Notes under the pieces: model-generated
Told to the model about the DNA's origin: nothing
Databases searched by the model: none
Seen by the model: the letters and a program-made list of their open reading frames with translations, nothing else
Source: Bryobacter sp.
GTDB lineage: Bacteria > Acidobacteriota > Terriglobia > Bryobacterales > Bryobacteraceae
Direction of reading: 5' to 3'
DNA length: 64,000 nt
NCBI GenBank assembly: GCA_022843625.1
Contig: JALHNH010000005.1
Coordinates: 62,001-126,000, forward strand
In this document: positions 27,410-37,207 of the stretch, piece by piece
How positions within the stretch are numbered: position 1 is the stretch's first letter
Layout: every line of letters starts with the position of its first letter
Made by a program: the position numbers and the translations under genes

Positions 27410-28293
27410 ACCGGCCTTCTCAACCTGGGGTCTGCTGCCACGTGCAACAGGTCGCCTCCCAGGTTTCCTGCTGTCCAGAGCAGAGTCGCCAGCAGTACAG
27501 CACCCAATGTCACCTGGGTGTCGCGTGCCAGAATCGAGTCCAGCAGCAACGGGCCCAGTCCCGGATACCCAAGCGTACATTCCACCAACAGCGACGCGCT
27601 AAAACTCATACCCACTGACATCCCGGCAAGAGCCGCCAAAGCTGGTCCTGCCGCTGGAATCACATAGCGGCGCACAACAACCAACTCTGGCAATCCTCTC
27701 AGCCTCGCTCCCTCAACGAAACTGGCCTGGTTCGCCTGCCGTAGAGCCCCCCTCACCTGGAGACAAAGGCCCGGAGCCAGACATAAACTCAACCCAACCA
27801 CCGGCGCGGCCCCAAACGAAAACTCTTGCTCGAGGCGCGCATAGACCAACGCAATTCCCAATACCAGCACCACATCCGGAATCGCCAGCAAAGCATAGCC
27901 GATGGATTCCATCCAGCCCTTTTGTCGCCTCAGACCCAAAACTCCAAGCCCGATTGCCAATGTCCAGGCGATTACCTGTGCCAGCACCATTAACTGAAGT
28001 GTGGCCCAACACCGTGCCTCCAGCATCGGCCACACCGGCTGATTGGTCGCGTAGGATCGGCCCCAATCCCCCACTGCCGCTCCCTTGAGCCAGTTCAGAT
28101 ACCGAACAATCCCTGGCTGGTCCAGTTGCAGTCTCGTCTGCATTTCCTGAATGGTCGCTTGAGGAATTCGGCCCTCCGCTTGCATCTCTGTCGCAAAATT
28201 GCCAGGTGCCGCCTCCAGAGCCCAAAAGGCTGCCGCAGAACTCAGCAAAAGCGTCACCACCGCAGTGGCAATCCGCTTGGCGATCACTCTCAA
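27406..28293 (-). CDS. ABC peptide importer permease (DppB-like)
   Basis: Inner-membrane permease of 295 aa. An N-terminal TM helix (RIATAVVTLLLSSAAAFWAL) is followed by the periplasmic loop and TM cluster typical of DppB (WTLAIGLGVLGLRR, VLGIALVYARLEQEF). The EAA loop is seen in VEGARLRGLPELVVVRRYVIPA. It probably starts at the TTG at 28293, which has AGGAG six bases upstream and makes a TTGA overlap with the preceding ATPase stop; GTG 28287 is an alternative. Partner of the DppC-like permease directly downstream. Confidence 0.92.
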   Translation of the reverse strand: MRVIAKRIATAVVTLLLSSAAAFWALEAAPGNFATEMQAEGRIPQATIQEMQTRLQLDQPGIVRYLNWLKGAAVGDWGRSYATNQPVWPMLEARCWATLQLMVLAQVIAWTLAIGLGVLGLRRQKGWMESIGYALLAIPDVVLVLGIALVYARLEQEFSFGAAPVVGLSLCLAPGLCLQVRGALRQANQASFVEGARLRGLPELVVVRRYVIPAAGPALAALAGMSVGMSFSASLLVECTLGYPGLGPLLLDSILARDTQVTLGAVLLATLLWTAGNLGGDLLHVAADPRLRRPV

Positions 28294-29012
28294 AACCCGC
28301 TCCTGCGATGAAAAGCCGCATCAATTAACCTGTTCGCAATCGCCGATTGCGGCGTGCGTAGCACCTCCTCAGCTCTCCCCACTTCCACCAATCTGCCCTC
28401 TTCCATCACCGCAATCCTCTCGCACATTTTTCCAAGCAATCTCATATCGTGACTTACCGTAACCAACGCCAGCCCCGCTATCCCGCACAGCATCTCGATC
28501 AGCTCCCTCCGCATCAAGCCGTCCTGACCGGAAAACGTTTCATCCAGCACCAACAGCTTCGGCTCCACCGCAAGCGCCCTTGCAATCGCCAACCGTCGCT
28601 TTTCTCCCCCGCTCAACTCCCCCGACGTCCGCTCTAGAACCTTCGCAGGCAGGCGCACCTTCCCCAACAGCGCTTCGGGCTCAGCACAACCAGCCTCAGC
28701 CAGAACTCGACGCACACTCCATCCCGGAGCAAAGGCATTGGCCGGGTCCTGAATCACCAGTTGAAGCTTCCTCCGCGCCATTCTGCGCCTGTCCCAACTC
28801 GGTCGTTCCATCGCTTCACCAAAAACAGACCGCAATCCGCTGACAGGGTCCTCATACAGCGTAAGCAGCCGCGCGAGTGTAGACTTGCCCGAGCCCGATT
28901 GCCCCGCAATTCCCAGGCGTGCCCCAGCCTCAATTTCCAGATCAATTCCGTCAAGCACCCGGCGAGTCCCATATCCATGTACAACGTTCTGAAGTCGAAC
29001 TGCTGAATTCAC
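28290..29012 (-). CDS. ABC peptide importer ATPase (DppF-like)
   Basis: Cytoplasmic ATPase, about 240 aa. Motifs: Walker A GQSGSGKST, Q-loop VIQDPANAFAP, signature LSGGEKRRLAIARAL, Walker B LLVLDETFSG (Asp-Glu present) and H-loop VTVSHDMRL. It is shorter than many DppF proteins, lacking the usual C-terminal oligopeptide-transporter extension. GTG 29012 is favoured over GTG 29018 because GAGG lies seven bases before it and it makes the same 4-base GTGA overlap seen at the other junctions of this operon. Confidence 0.92.
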   Translation of the reverse strand: MNSAVRLQNVVHGYGTRRVLDGIDLEIEAGARLGIAGQSGSGKSTLARLLTLYEDPVSGLRSVFGEAMERPSWDRRRMARRKLQLVIQDPANAFAPGWSVRRVLAEAGCAEPEALLGKVRLPAKVLERTSGELSGGEKRRLAIARALAVEPKLLVLDETFSGQDGLMRRELIEMLCGIAGLALVTVSHDMRLLGKMCERIAVMEEGRLVEVGRAEEVLRTPQSAIANRLIDAAFHRRSGF

Positions 29013-29680
29013 TGCCACGCCTCTAAATGCCGCTGCACTGCCGCGTCATCCTCTAAAACCGCTCCACCCTCCATCACCAGCAATCTGCCCCCCAATGCCT
29101 GCAACAAGTTCAAGTCGTGACTTACCCACAGAATCCCGGCTCGTTTGCTCCTCGCTTCCTCAATCACCATCTGCAAAATGTCGCGCTGCAGTATCGAATC
29201 GAGCGCAGTCGTTGGCTCATCGGCAATGATGAACTCTGGGCCCCAAACCAGTGTCTGTGCCCAGGCAATCCGCTGCAATTGCCCTCCGCTCAATTCGTGC
29301 GGGTAAGCGCTGAATATCCTCGCCGGGTCATTGAATCCCAATCGCACAAACGTTTCTATCACCTGATCTATTGGACACCCTTTGCCACCGCGATTCAGAT
29401 GATCCAGCACTTGGCCGCCTAACTGCAGGTATGGGCTAAGCCAAAGTACCGGCTCTTGCGGTACAAAACCAATCCTCACCTCTCGCCTCACCTCTCCTCC
29501 AAGGACACAGGCCTCAGGCCCTAACACCCCTGCCAGCGCCCTCGCCAGCGTCGACTTCCCACTCCCCGACACCCCTGTCAGCCCTGCCACCTCCCCAACC
29601 TCAAATCCAATCGAAACATCGGCTATTGCAATCGCCCCACCATAGCCAACCGTCAATCTTTCTGCCCTTACCGCTGTCAT
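29009..29680 (-). CDS. ABC peptide importer ATPase (DppD-like), first gene of the importer/CHAT operon
   Basis: Cytoplasmic ATPase of about 223 aa. Motifs: Walker A GVSGSGKST, Q-loop FVPQEPVLWLSP, signature LSGGQLQRIAWAQ, Walker B FIIADEPTTALD and H-loop ILWVSHDLN. The track start at 29806 runs through an intergenic terminator, so the ATG at 29680 (TAVRAERLTVGYGG) is chosen; no strong Shine-Dalgarno is seen there. It heads a chain of seven genes on the minus strand that are all linked by 4-base stop/start overlaps down to the CHAT protease. Confidence 0.9.
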   Translation of the reverse strand: MTAVRAERLTVGYGGAIAIADVSIGFEVGEVAGLTGVSGSGKSTLARALAGVLGPEACVLGGEVRREVRIGFVPQEPVLWLSPYLQLGGQVLDHLNRGGKGCPIDQVIETFVRLGFNDPARIFSAYPHELSGGQLQRIAWAQTLVWGPEFIIADEPTTALDSILQRDILQMVIEEARSKRAGILWVSHDLNLLQALGGRLLVMEGGAVLEDDAAVQRHLEAWQ

Positions 29681-29762
29681 ATCTATCAACTTTTCTATTC
29701 TCCCAGTTTCAACACCGGCTGAAAGGGAGTGCCTCCCGGATGCTCCAAAAATAGTGATTCGC

Positions 29763-29799
29763 AAAAAAATAAGGCCCCCACCTATTGGCAGGGGCCTTT
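29763..29799 (-). terminator. Rho-independent terminator after the beta-helix-like protein gene
   Basis: On the minus strand AAGGCCCC and GGGGCCTT pair around an inner GCC/GGT stem and AATA loop, followed by ATTTTTTT. It lies 14 bases past the stop of the 360-aa secreted protein gene. It separates that gene from the importer/CHAT operon, so the latter must have its own promoter in the roughly 80 bases between them. Confidence 0.88.
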
Positions 29800-29812
29800 C
29801 GAGCAATTGGAT

Positions 29813-30895
29813 CTAGCGGCAGAGCAGCAGCACAGGAGCCGTTGCTGCATTGTTTTCTGCAACACACGAACCCGAAGGCGGAGCAAACACCCGGATCGAA
29901 GATGGCGAAGTCAACCCGTTGTTGATCGCCGTCGTAATCCCGCCGTTGCCGCTTTCGATGCGAATCGCACCACCAGCCTGGATGGTAGAAACTTCAACCA
30001 CCGCCTCACCTTCGATTGCCGTCCGGGAAGCAAGTACCGTCACTGCTCCACCAGCAACTACTTGTGCATCCTTCAGGCTGATCGAACCCTTGGCAGCCGC
30101 ACCCACACCAGCCAGAATGTCTACCGAACCGCTGCCGGCATTGATCTGAACTTGCGATCCGATTACCTTCCCTTCAAGGCCACGTGCCGCCAGAATCACT
30201 CCCGACGCAGCATCGATCGAAGCCGACGACAGATCAAAGTTTGCCCGTGCCCCCGGTGCCACCACCGACAACGGGCCACCAGCTGCAGTCAGAGTGCTGT
30301 TCTGCAACTGGAACGTTGCTTCCACTCCAGTGAAATTGATTCCAAAGCTGGTACCGGCCGCAGAGCTCGCGTTCACCAGTGAAAAAGTCGACCGTGCCCC
30401 ACCAGAAATCGTGATCGCACCAGCAGATTCCAATGCCGTCATCTGCCCGGCATAGCTCATGGAAGCCGTAACCTGTCCAGAAGCGCCCAGTGCAATCGTG
30501 ATGTTGCCGCTGGTCGCCTTCACCGAAGACTCAGTCAGGTTCAGAATCGAGCTCTGTCCTTCTGTAATCTGTACGCTCGGTGCCTGTAGCAACGTCTTCA
30601 CCAGATTCACTTCTGCCGTCGGGCCAGCCTGAAACACCAGTGGTCCCGCAAAGCTGAATGCAGCCTGATCCGCTTCCAGCTTCGATCCCGTCAGAAAATT
30701 GACTCTGCAACCGGTGTTCACTACGGTTACCACCGGTCCGCTTCCCAGAATCTTGGTAGGCGCACGCAAAACGATCGTGTTCAACGGGCTGGTTTCACAC
30801 AGCTGCTTAAACTGCAACGGTGTGATGTCTTGTGCAATTGCTGTCCCCAGGGTCATCAGCGCGAAAGCGCCCTTCATCATAAACGAGTGGTTCAT
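29813..30895 (-). CDS. Secreted repetitive beta-rich protein (probable beta-helix)
   Basis: A 360-aa exported protein of unknown function. The signal peptide region is KGAFALMTLGTAIAQ. The mature part is made of short Ala/Gly/Ser/Val-rich beta repeats with regular spacing (VKATSGNITIALGASGQVTA, GAITISGGARSTFSLVNASS, QVVAGGAVTVLASRTAIEGE), reminiscent of filamentous-haemagglutinin-like beta-helices. Three Cys residues are present: one after the signal (LCETS), CRVNF, and the GSCVAE/LLLCR pair at the end. It is monocistronic, with its own terminator. An adhesin or structural surface protein is possible. Confidence 0.75.
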   Translation of the reverse strand: MNHSFMMKGAFALMTLGTAIAQDITPLQFKQLCETSPLNTIVLRAPTKILGSGPVVTVVNTGCRVNFLTGSKLEADQAAFSFAGPLVFQAGPTAEVNLVKTLLQAPSVQITEGQSSILNLTESSVKATSGNITIALGASGQVTASMSYAGQMTALESAGAITISGGARSTFSLVNASSAAGTSFGINFTGVEATFQLQNSTLTAAGGPLSVVAPGARANFDLSSASIDAASGVILAARGLEGKVIGSQVQINAGSGSVDILAGVGAAAKGSISLKDAQVVAGGAVTVLASRTAIEGEAVVEVSTIQAGGAIRIESGNGGITTAINNGLTSPSSIRVFAPPSGSCVAENNAATAPVLLLCR

Positions 30896-31152
30896 CGTTT
30901 TTATCCTTTGTCTTGATCTTCAGTCGACCTACTACATCGACCGTCAAAACAATAGGGACAACCACCCCGTCACAAAAATAGAATTTCGCAGAAAAAAGTT
31001 TCTGCTCCACCACCACAACCGCAAACGGCCCAGCTGGAACGCAAACTGCCGCTACCCCATTTTTGGTACATGAGTGGTATTCCTTACTTTTTCCACTCGT
31101 TTGAGTATTTTCGGTTCTGGTTCCAGTTCTTTCTAACCGCGAAGATCAACTC

Positions 31153-31827
31153 ATGCAAAACAAATTGACTTTCGCACTTACGCTCCTGGCCGCCACCTCC
31201 GCCCATGCCGGAATTATCTTCACGGTCGAAAGCGCAGGAGTGCAGCAGACCTCCATTTTTGGCACGATTGCCGAAAGCTTCAACCTCCTACCCACCGGCT
31301 CTCTCAACGCCTACACCTCACCCATCGGTCAATACAGCTCCGGCGCAGTCATCTCCAACCCCAACGCCTGGGGCGGGGCCAATCAATCTCTCTACATCGC
31401 CGTCGGTGCGCAAAGCTCCTCAACCTCTTACACCCTCGATTTCCTGAATGACATCAGCTACTTCGGCCTCAGCTGGCAGGCTGGCGACAAACATAACGAA
31501 CTCCGCTTCTTCAACAACGGCAATCTCGTACAGTCCTTCAAAACCAGCGACGTCTTCTCCGCTCTCACTTCTGCCTACAGCGGCAACCCCACCACCGGTC
31601 AGAACACCAGCGAAAAGTACGCCTTCTTCAACTTCAGTGGCACCGAGGGCACAGTCTTCGATCAGGTACAGTTCTACAACAACGGCAACTCCACCGGCTT
31701 TGAAACCGACAACCACACCATCCTGCTCACCACCGTCCCAACCGTAGAAGGCGAAGTTCCCGAACCCGCTACATTCGCTCTCGTTGGATTCGCCTGCCTC
31801 GCCCTCACAGCCAAGCGTCGCTTCTAG
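31153..31827 (+). CDS. PEP-CTERM sorting domain protein
   Basis: A 224-aa secreted protein. An N-terminal signal peptide (KLTFALTLLAATSAHA) is followed by a beta-rich domain of no recognised function with many Ser, Asn and Tyr. The C-terminus is a full PEP-CTERM signal: VPEP, a hydrophobic helix (ATFALVGFACLALTA), then KRRF. Such proteins are cut and anchored or released by an exosortase, usually with exopolysaccharide export; no exosortase gene is in the window. It is monocistronic with a strong terminator. Confidence 0.9.
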   Translation: MQNKLTFALTLLAATSAHAGIIFTVESAGVQQTSIFGTIAESFNLLPTGSLNAYTSPIGQYSSGAVISNPNAWGGANQSLYIAVGAQSSSTSYTLDFLNDISYFGLSWQAGDKHNELRFFNNGNLVQSFKTSDVFSALTSAYSGNPTTGQNTSEKYAFFNFSGTEGTVFDQVQFYNNGNSTGFETDNHTILLTTVPTVEGEVPEPATFALVGFACLALTAKRRF

Positions 31828-31857
31828 TCTCTAATTCCAAACTTCTCCTTCCGTCAA

Positions 31858-31893
31858 AGCGGTGTCATCTCCCCAGATGACACCGCTATTTTT
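31858..31893 (+). terminator. Rho-independent terminator after the PEP-CTERM gene
   Basis: AGCGGTGTCATCT and AGATGACACCGCT form a perfect 13-base stem with a CCCC loop, followed directly by ATTTTT. It lies 30 bases past the PEP-CTERM stop and just before the topB-recQ start, so the latter needs its own promoter very close by or receives read-through. Confidence 0.92.
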
Positions 31894-31923
31894 CGCCTAT
31901 CCCCGCTAAAATAGAAGCTCCTC

Positions 31924-34900
31924 TTGTCTATCACTGCAGTCATCGCTGAAAAGCCCTCCGTCGCCCGCGACATCGCCAAAGTCCTCGGTGCTAACCAAAA
32001 AGGCGACGGTTTCCTCCACGGCCCCGGCCACATCGTCACCTGGGCCATCGGCCACCTCGTCTCCCTCGCCCAACCCCACGAAATCAACCCCGATTGGAAA
32101 TACTGGCGTCGCAACCTCCTCCCCATGCTCCCCGAAGCCTGGCCCCTGGTCGTCTATGAAAAAACAAAAGACCAGTTCGAAACTATCCGCAAAATCGTAA
32201 ACTCCCCCAAAGTCGAACGCATCATCTGCGCCACAGACGCCGGGCGCGAAGGCGAACTCATCTTCCGCTACATCTACGACGCCGCAGAAACCAGCAAACC
32301 CGTCCAGCGCCTCTGGATCTCATCGCTCACCGCCGACGCCATCACCGCCGGCTTCGCTGCCCTCAAAAACGCAAGCGAATACGACGGCCTCGCCAACGCC
32401 GCCCGCGGCCGCTCCCGCGCCGATTGGCTCGTCGGCATGAACCTCTCCCGCGCCTACTCCATTGCCTACGACGAAACCCTCTCTGTAGGCCGCGTACAAA
32501 CCCCTACTCTCGCCATGCTCGTCGAGCGCGAACTCCTCATCCGCGCCTTCGTCCCAGAGGAATACCGCGAAGTAGCCGTCACCTTCTCCCCCCAGGGCGT
32601 CCCCGGCAAACCAACCTATGTCGGCACTTGGTTCAAGCCCCCCAAAGCCGAGCAGTCCACACGCCTCCCCGCCGATCCCGCCCCAGCCAAAGAAATCACC
32701 GCGCGAGCCAAAACCGGCATCGCCCACATCGCCTCCCTCGAATCGGAATCAAAGAAGATGGTTCCCCCGCAGTTCTACGATTTAACCGAGCTGCAGCGCC
32801 ACGCCAACCGCCTCTACGGCTACAGCGCCCAAAAGACCCTCGACCTGGCCCAAAAACTCTACGAAACCTACAAGCTCATCTCCTATCCCAGAACCGATTC
32901 CCGCCACCTCTCCAAAACCGTAGCCGCCAACCTCGGCGGAGTCGTCAAAGCCGTAGCCCCCAGCTACAAAGGCCTGGTAGCCGAAGGAAGCGGCGAGCGC
33001 CCCCTGGGTCTGCGTTACGTCGACGACACAAAGATTACCGACCACCACGCCATCATCCCCACGGCCACCTCACCCGCCAAGGTCAACCTCAACGAAGAAG
33101 AACGCAACCTCTACGACCTCATCGCCCGCCGCCTCCTCATCGCCTGGCACGACGACTATCTCACCGACGTCACCACAGTAATCACCGCCATCACCAACGG
33201 CGAAATCGTCGACACCTACCACTCCACCGGAACCCTGATCCGCCAGCAAGGCTGGAAAGTCCTCGACATCAAGGGCAAAGAGAAAGACTCGGGCGAACAA
33301 ACCCTCCCCACAGAGCTCGAACTCAACCAGCTCCAGGACGTCCTCAAAGCCGAATCGACGCTCAAGAAAACCCGCCCCCCCAAGCGCTTCACCGACGCAA
33401 CGCTTCTCACCGCGATGCAGACCGCCGGCAAGACCCTCGACGAAAAAGAACTATCCGACGCCATGAAAGAGACCGGCCTCGGCACCCCCGCCACCCGCGC
33501 CTCCATCATCGAAGTCCTCCTCGAGCGCGGCTACATCGAGCGCCAGGCCAAAGCCCTCGCCGCCACCGACAAAGGCATCCACTTGATCGAAGTCGTCCAC
33601 CCGGAAGTAAAAAGCCCCGCCATGACCGGCCAGTGGGAAGCCCAGCTCAAACGCATGGAGCGCGGCCAGGCCGAGCTAGCCCCCTTCATGGCCGGCATCG
33701 AAGAATACGTGCGAGACGTTGTAGGAAAAGTAGGCGACAAACCCATCAGCCTAGCCACTACATCCTCGAGCAAAGTGCAACTCAACGAAATTCTCCCAGT
33801 GCCAGGAGAGCTCCCAGACATCCTCCACCAGTCCTTCGGCTTTAGCGAATTCCGCCCCGGCCAGGAAGAAGTCTGCCGCGCGGTAGTAGAAGGTCAAGAC
33901 GCCCTCCTCGTCATGCCCACCGGGGCAGGGAAGTCGCTCTGTTACCAGCTCCCCGGCCTCGCCCGCGGAGGCACCACCCTGGTCATCAGCCCCCTCATCG
34001 CGCTAATGGAAGATCAGGTAGCCCAGCTACAAGCCCGAGGTTTCGCCGTCGAGCGAATCCACTCCGGCCGAGATCGCGCCGCCTCCCGCCAGGCCTGCAT
34101 AGACTATCTCGCCGGCCGCCTGCAATTCCTCTTCATCGCCCCAGAGCGTCTCCGCGTCCCCGGCTTCCCCGAGATGTTGGCCAAGCGCAAGCCCTCGCTC
34201 GTCGCCGTCGACGAAGCCCACTGCATTTCCCAATGGGGTCACGACTTCCGGCCAGACTATCGCACCCTCGGCCAGCACCTCCCATCCCTCCGCCCCGCCC
34301 CCGTCATCGCCCTCACCGCGACAGCCACCCCCATCGTCCAGAACGACATCGCGACGCAGTTGAACCTGGCCGAAGGAGGCAAATTCATCCGTGGCTTCCG
34401 CCGCGACAACATCGCGATCGAAGTGATGGAAGCAGGCCCCGCCGAGCGGCCTGACCTCGTCAAGCGTCTCCTCAAAGACCCCGCCCGCCGCCCCGCCATC
34501 GTCTACGCCCCCACAAGACAAAAGTCCGAAGAGCTAGCCAGCACACTCAAATCCACGCTAAACGCCGCCGCCTACCACGCCGGCCTCTCGAGCGACGTCC
34601 GGGCCCGCGTCCAGAGCGGCTTCATCGAAGGCAAGCTCGAAGTCATCGTCGCCACAATCGCCTTCGGCATGGGTATCGACAAAGCCAACGTCCGCACCGT
34701 AATCCACACTGCCTTGCCGGGAAGTGTCGAAGCCTACTACCAGGAGATCGGCCGCGCCGGCCGCGACGGAGCCCCCTCCCGCGCCGTACTCATGCACTCC
34801 TATGCGGACCGCCACACCCACGACTTCTTTCACGAGCGAGACTACCCCGCCATCATGGTGCTGGAGCGCATCTACGGCCAACTCACCGAAACCCCGCAAC

Positions 34901-35793
34901 CCAAAGAAGAGCTCCAGCGCACGGTCAAAATCGCCGCTGACGAATTCGACAAAGCGCTAGAGAAGTTGTGGATCCACGGAGGAGCCGTAGTCGACTTCGC
35001 CGAAAACGTAACGATAGGCAAGCCCGAATGGCGAGCCCCCTACAACGAGCAAATCGCCCAGAAGCTAAACCGCCTCCAAAGCATGGTGCGCTTTGCGGAA
35101 TCAAACGAATGCCGCATGTGCGCCCTGGTAACCCACTTCGGAGACAAATACGGAGCCATGAAGCCCTGCGGCATCTGCGACTTCTGCGCCCCAGAAGACT
35201 GCGAAGCCCAGCAATTCCGCAAAGCCACCGGCCCCGAGATCAAGCTAGCCCACGAAGTCCTGAAAAAACTCCAACAAAACGACGGCCGCTCCACAGGAAA
35301 GCTCTTCGCCGAACTCTGCCCCGGCCATGACAAAGACAGAGATGCCCGCGACGTCTTCGAGCAACTACTAAGCGCCATGGCCCGGCAGGAACTCATCGAG
35401 TTGAAGGACGAAACCTTCAAAGTCGAAGGCCGCGAAATCGCCTACAAAAAAGCAATCTTCATCCAGGCCCCCGAAGTCTTCGAGCTAAAGGTACGCGAGT
35501 CTCCCGGCCGTAAGCCAACCAAGGCGCAAGCAAAGGCCAAAGCCGCCACAAAGCAAGCCAAGCCCAGAGCCGCGGCCGACGACCCGGTGATAGAGGCCCT
35601 AAAGAAGTGGCGACTCGAGCAAGCCAAGAAAGAAGGCCTCCCCGCCTTCCGGATTCTAACTGACAAAGTCCTAAACGAAATCGCCGCCGACCGCCCCTCG
35701 GTAACCGACGACCTATTAGAGGTCTCCGGCCTTGGCCCCAGACTAGTAACCCGCTACGGGCCTGCGATTCTGAAGGTGCTGGCGCAGGTGTAG
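31924..35793 (+). CDS. topB-recQ: DNA topoisomerase III fused to RecQ helicase
   Basis: One 1289-aa polypeptide with two enzymes. Residues 1 to about 620 are a type IA topoisomerase III: TOPRIM start [28 protein letters not shown], and active-site Tyr in [11 protein letters not shown] (about 320). Residues from about 630 are a RecQ helicase: [13 protein letters not shown], Walker [15 protein letters not shown] (about 664), DEAH box [22 protein letters not shown] and the RecQ-Ct zinc cluster (CRMCAL, CGICDFC). An HRDC domain ends the protein ([17 protein letters not shown]). The start is a TTG at 31924 with weak upstream RBS. Topo III and RecQ normally act as separate partners in dissolving double Holliday junctions, so a covalent fusion is notable. 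All catalytic motifs appear intact and the join is in a continuous reading frame. Confidence 0.95.
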   Translation: MSITAVIAEKPSVARDIAKVLGANQKGDGFLHGPGHIVTWAIGHLVSLAQPHEINPDWKYWRRNLLPMLPEAWPLVVYEKTKDQFETIRKIVNSPKVERIICATDAGREGELIFRYIYDAAETSKPVQRLWISSLTADAITAGFAALKNASEYDGLANAARGRSRADWLVGMNLSRAYSIAYDETLSVGRVQTPTLAMLVERELLIRAFVPEEYREVAVTFSPQGVPGKPTYVGTWFKPPKAEQSTRLPADPAPAKEITARAKTGIAHIASLESESKKMVPPQFYDLTELQRHANRLYGYSAQKTLDLAQKLYETYKLISYPRTDSRHLSKTVAANLGGVVKAVAPSYKGLVAEGSGERPLGLRYVDDTKITDHHAIIPTATSPAKVNLNEEERNLYDLIARRLLIAWHDDYLTDVTTVITAITNGEIVDTYHSTGTLIRQQGWKVLDIKGKEKDSGEQTLPTELELNQLQDVLKAESTLKKTRPPKRFTDATLLTAMQTAGKTLDEKELSDAMKETGLGTPATRASIIEVLLERGYIERQAKALAATDKGIHLIEVVHPEVKSPAMTGQWEAQLKRMERGQAELAPFMAGIEEYVRDVVGKVGDKPISLATTSSSKVQLNEILPVPGELPDILHQSFGFSEFRPGQEEVCRAVVEGQDALLVMPTGAGKSLCYQLPGLARGGTTLVISPLIALMEDQVAQLQARGFAVERIHSGRDRAASRQACIDYLAGRLQFLFIAPERLRVPGFPEMLAKRKPSLVAVDEAHCISQWGHDFRPDYRTLGQHLPSLRPAPVIALTATATPIVQNDIATQLNLAEGGKFIRGFRRDNIAIEVMEAGPAERPDLVKRLLKDPARRPAIVYAPTRQKSEELASTLKSTLNAAAYHAGLSSDVRARVQSGFIEGKLEVIVATIAFGMGIDKANVRTVIHTALPGSVEAYYQEIGRAGRDGAPSRAVLMHSYADRHTHDFFHERDYPAIMVLERIYGQLTETPQPKEELQRTVKIAADEFDKALEKLWIHGGAVVDFAENVTIGKPEWRAPYNEQIAQKLNRLQSMVRFAESNECRMCALVTHFGDKYGAMKPCGICDFCAPEDCEAQQFRKATGPEIKLAHEVLKKLQQNDGRSTGKLFAELCPGHDKDRDARDVFEQLLSAMARQELIELKDETFKVEGREIAYKKAIFIQAPEVFELKVRESPGRKPTKAQAKAKAATKQAKPRAAADDPVIEALKKWRLEQAKKEGLPAFRILTDKVLNEIAADRPSVTDDLLEVSGLGPRLVTRYGPAILKVLAQV

Positions 35794-35943
35794 CTGCTGA
35801 AACGTTCTGTCAAACACGGTGCGGTGGCATATCGCTTCGATCTGCAAAAAGAAGGTGCCGATACACTGCATGATCAAATCGGACAGATTCTTCGATCCAA
35901 AATATCTGCTGATAGAAGAGGTGATTTCGTTTTGTGGCCTTGA
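35794..35943 (+). pseudogene. Open fragment without start, in frame after topB-recQ
   Basis: Directly after the topB-recQ stop the same frame stays open for 49 codons (KHGAVAYRFDLQKEGADTLH, then DFVLWP and stop). There is no ATG or RBS. It reads like the 3' tail of a truncated gene, but it is short and I cannot name a family. It marks the left edge of the AT-rich region. Confidence 0.25.
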
Positions 35944-35996
35944 ATCAATCTTTAATCATCATTTAGATGGCTTAACATAAAACTGAGACCATCACT

Positions 35997-37163
35997 GTGC
36001 CAAAAATTACAGCCGTGTATTGTGACGAATCCGGGTTTACTGGAAACAACCTGCTTGATAGGTCACAGCCATTCTTTTCATATGCTGCGGTAGTCGCTGA
36101 CTCTGTTGAAGTGAGTAGATTTGTGGCTAGTCTGATTGAAGAATATAAATTCCAAGGTGGAGAGCTGAAGGGCTCAAGATTGTTGCAGTTTAACAGAGGA
36201 AGACAAGCCGTAGAAAGAATTTTACTTGAATATGCCTCTGTTTCAAAAGTGGCAATCCATGACAAACGCTTCGCCCTTGCAACCTACTTCTTTGAGTACA
36301 TTTTCGAACCAGCTCTTGCAGAACGCAACAGCATATTTTACAGAGCCAATTTCCATCGATTCATTGCGGCCTTAGTTTATGCTCATTTGATTGTTGGAAA
36401 TAAGCCAGCAGAAACGCTCATTTCTGAGTTTTTTGAAATGATGAGGAACTTAGATTCTTCGAAATTAAAGATTTGGAAACCTACCCCGTTGCATGAATTT
36501 CAAATTCCCACAGCACTGGATCAAATTGCACTATTTGCACATCTAAACAAAGCGTCAATCAACAATGAGATAAATGTTATTTACGGTGATGGGTCGTTAC
36601 CAAATTGGATCTTGGATTTAAGCACAACTTCTTTGTTCAATATCTTGTCAGAGCTTTCAACAATTCACCCAACGATGCAAGTCTGGTGCGATCACTCGAA
36701 GCCTCTACTTGCAAATAGTAAGGTCTTCGATCACATGATAAACAGGCCGGAATTTCCATTTAGTGCGCCCCATTCTCCTGATAGCCCATTCGGATTTAAT
36801 CTCGCTGGCCCTCCCTCATTCGCGGATTCTAGAGAGGTTCCAGGAATTCAAATTGCTGACGTGATTGCCTGTGCAGCGAACTTTATTTTTAGAAATCCTA
36901 CTGATCGTCAGGCCCAGAAATGGAGAGAGATTATGTTCAAATCTCTTAGTAATGCTAACATCATGCCAGATCTTGAATATGCCGACCTAAATACGGAAAA
37001 TGGATTTGTAGGCGCAATTATTCTAAATGAATTAGTCGACCGCTCGATCAAAGCCGTCTCTCTCTTCAACGGAATGCCCGAGCTAATTGAAAGCGCTAGA
37101 TTTCATTACCCAGAATGGACTTTAGCGAATCTTGCTTCCGAACAAAAAAAGAAAGTGAAGTAG
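35997..37163 (+). CDS. DUF3800 protein
   Basis: A 388-aa protein with the DUF3800 signature: VYCDESGFTG near the N-terminus, VWCDHSKPLL in the middle and GIQIADVIACAANF near the C-terminus, consistent with the RNase H-like acidic residues proposed for this family. Function is not known, but DUF3800 genes are common in defence islands and near mobile elements. The start is a GTG at 35997. Codon usage and base composition are clearly more AT-rich than in flanking genes. It converges on the large phosphorylase/TPR/PIN gene with 44 bases between their stops, and the two are probably part of the same acquired segment. Confidence 0.88.
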   Translation: MPKITAVYCDESGFTGNNLLDRSQPFFSYAAVVADSVEVSRFVASLIEEYKFQGGELKGSRLLQFNRGRQAVERILLEYASVSKVAIHDKRFALATYFFEYIFEPALAERNSIFYRANFHRFIAALVYAHLIVGNKPAETLISEFFEMMRNLDSSKLKIWKPTPLHEFQIPTALDQIALFAHLNKASINNEINVIYGDGSLPNWILDLSTTSLFNILSELSTIHPTMQVWCDHSKPLLANSKVFDHMINRPEFPFSAPHSPDSPFGFNLAGPPSFADSREVPGIQIADVIACAANFIFRNPTDRQAQKWREIMFKSLSNANIMPDLEYADLNTENGFVGAIILNELVDRSIKAVSLFNGMPELIESARFHYPEWTLANLASEQKKKVK

Positions 37164-37207
37164 TCCCGCAAATTGCGAGGGACAGAAGCCAGAAGATGAA
37201 CTAGAGA

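Noticed and set aside
29681-29762. TGAAAC-N16 motif before the importer/CHAT operon, possible ECF autoregulation
   Set aside because: The corresponding -10 element would fall on the start codon region and does not match; not supported.
31065-31085. TTGGTACATGAGTGGTA, resembling a sigma-54 promoter upstream of the PEP-CTERM gene
   Set aside because: The invariant GC at -12 is GT here and the -12 TTGC is poor; too weak to call.
31072-31108. GAGTGG...CCACTC inverted repeat
   Set aside because: Six-base arms separated by 15 bases without T-run or known operator; likely chance.
32424-33845. 473-aa plus-strand ORF rich in Arg and Pro
   Set aside because: Out-of-frame shadow inside topB-recQ.
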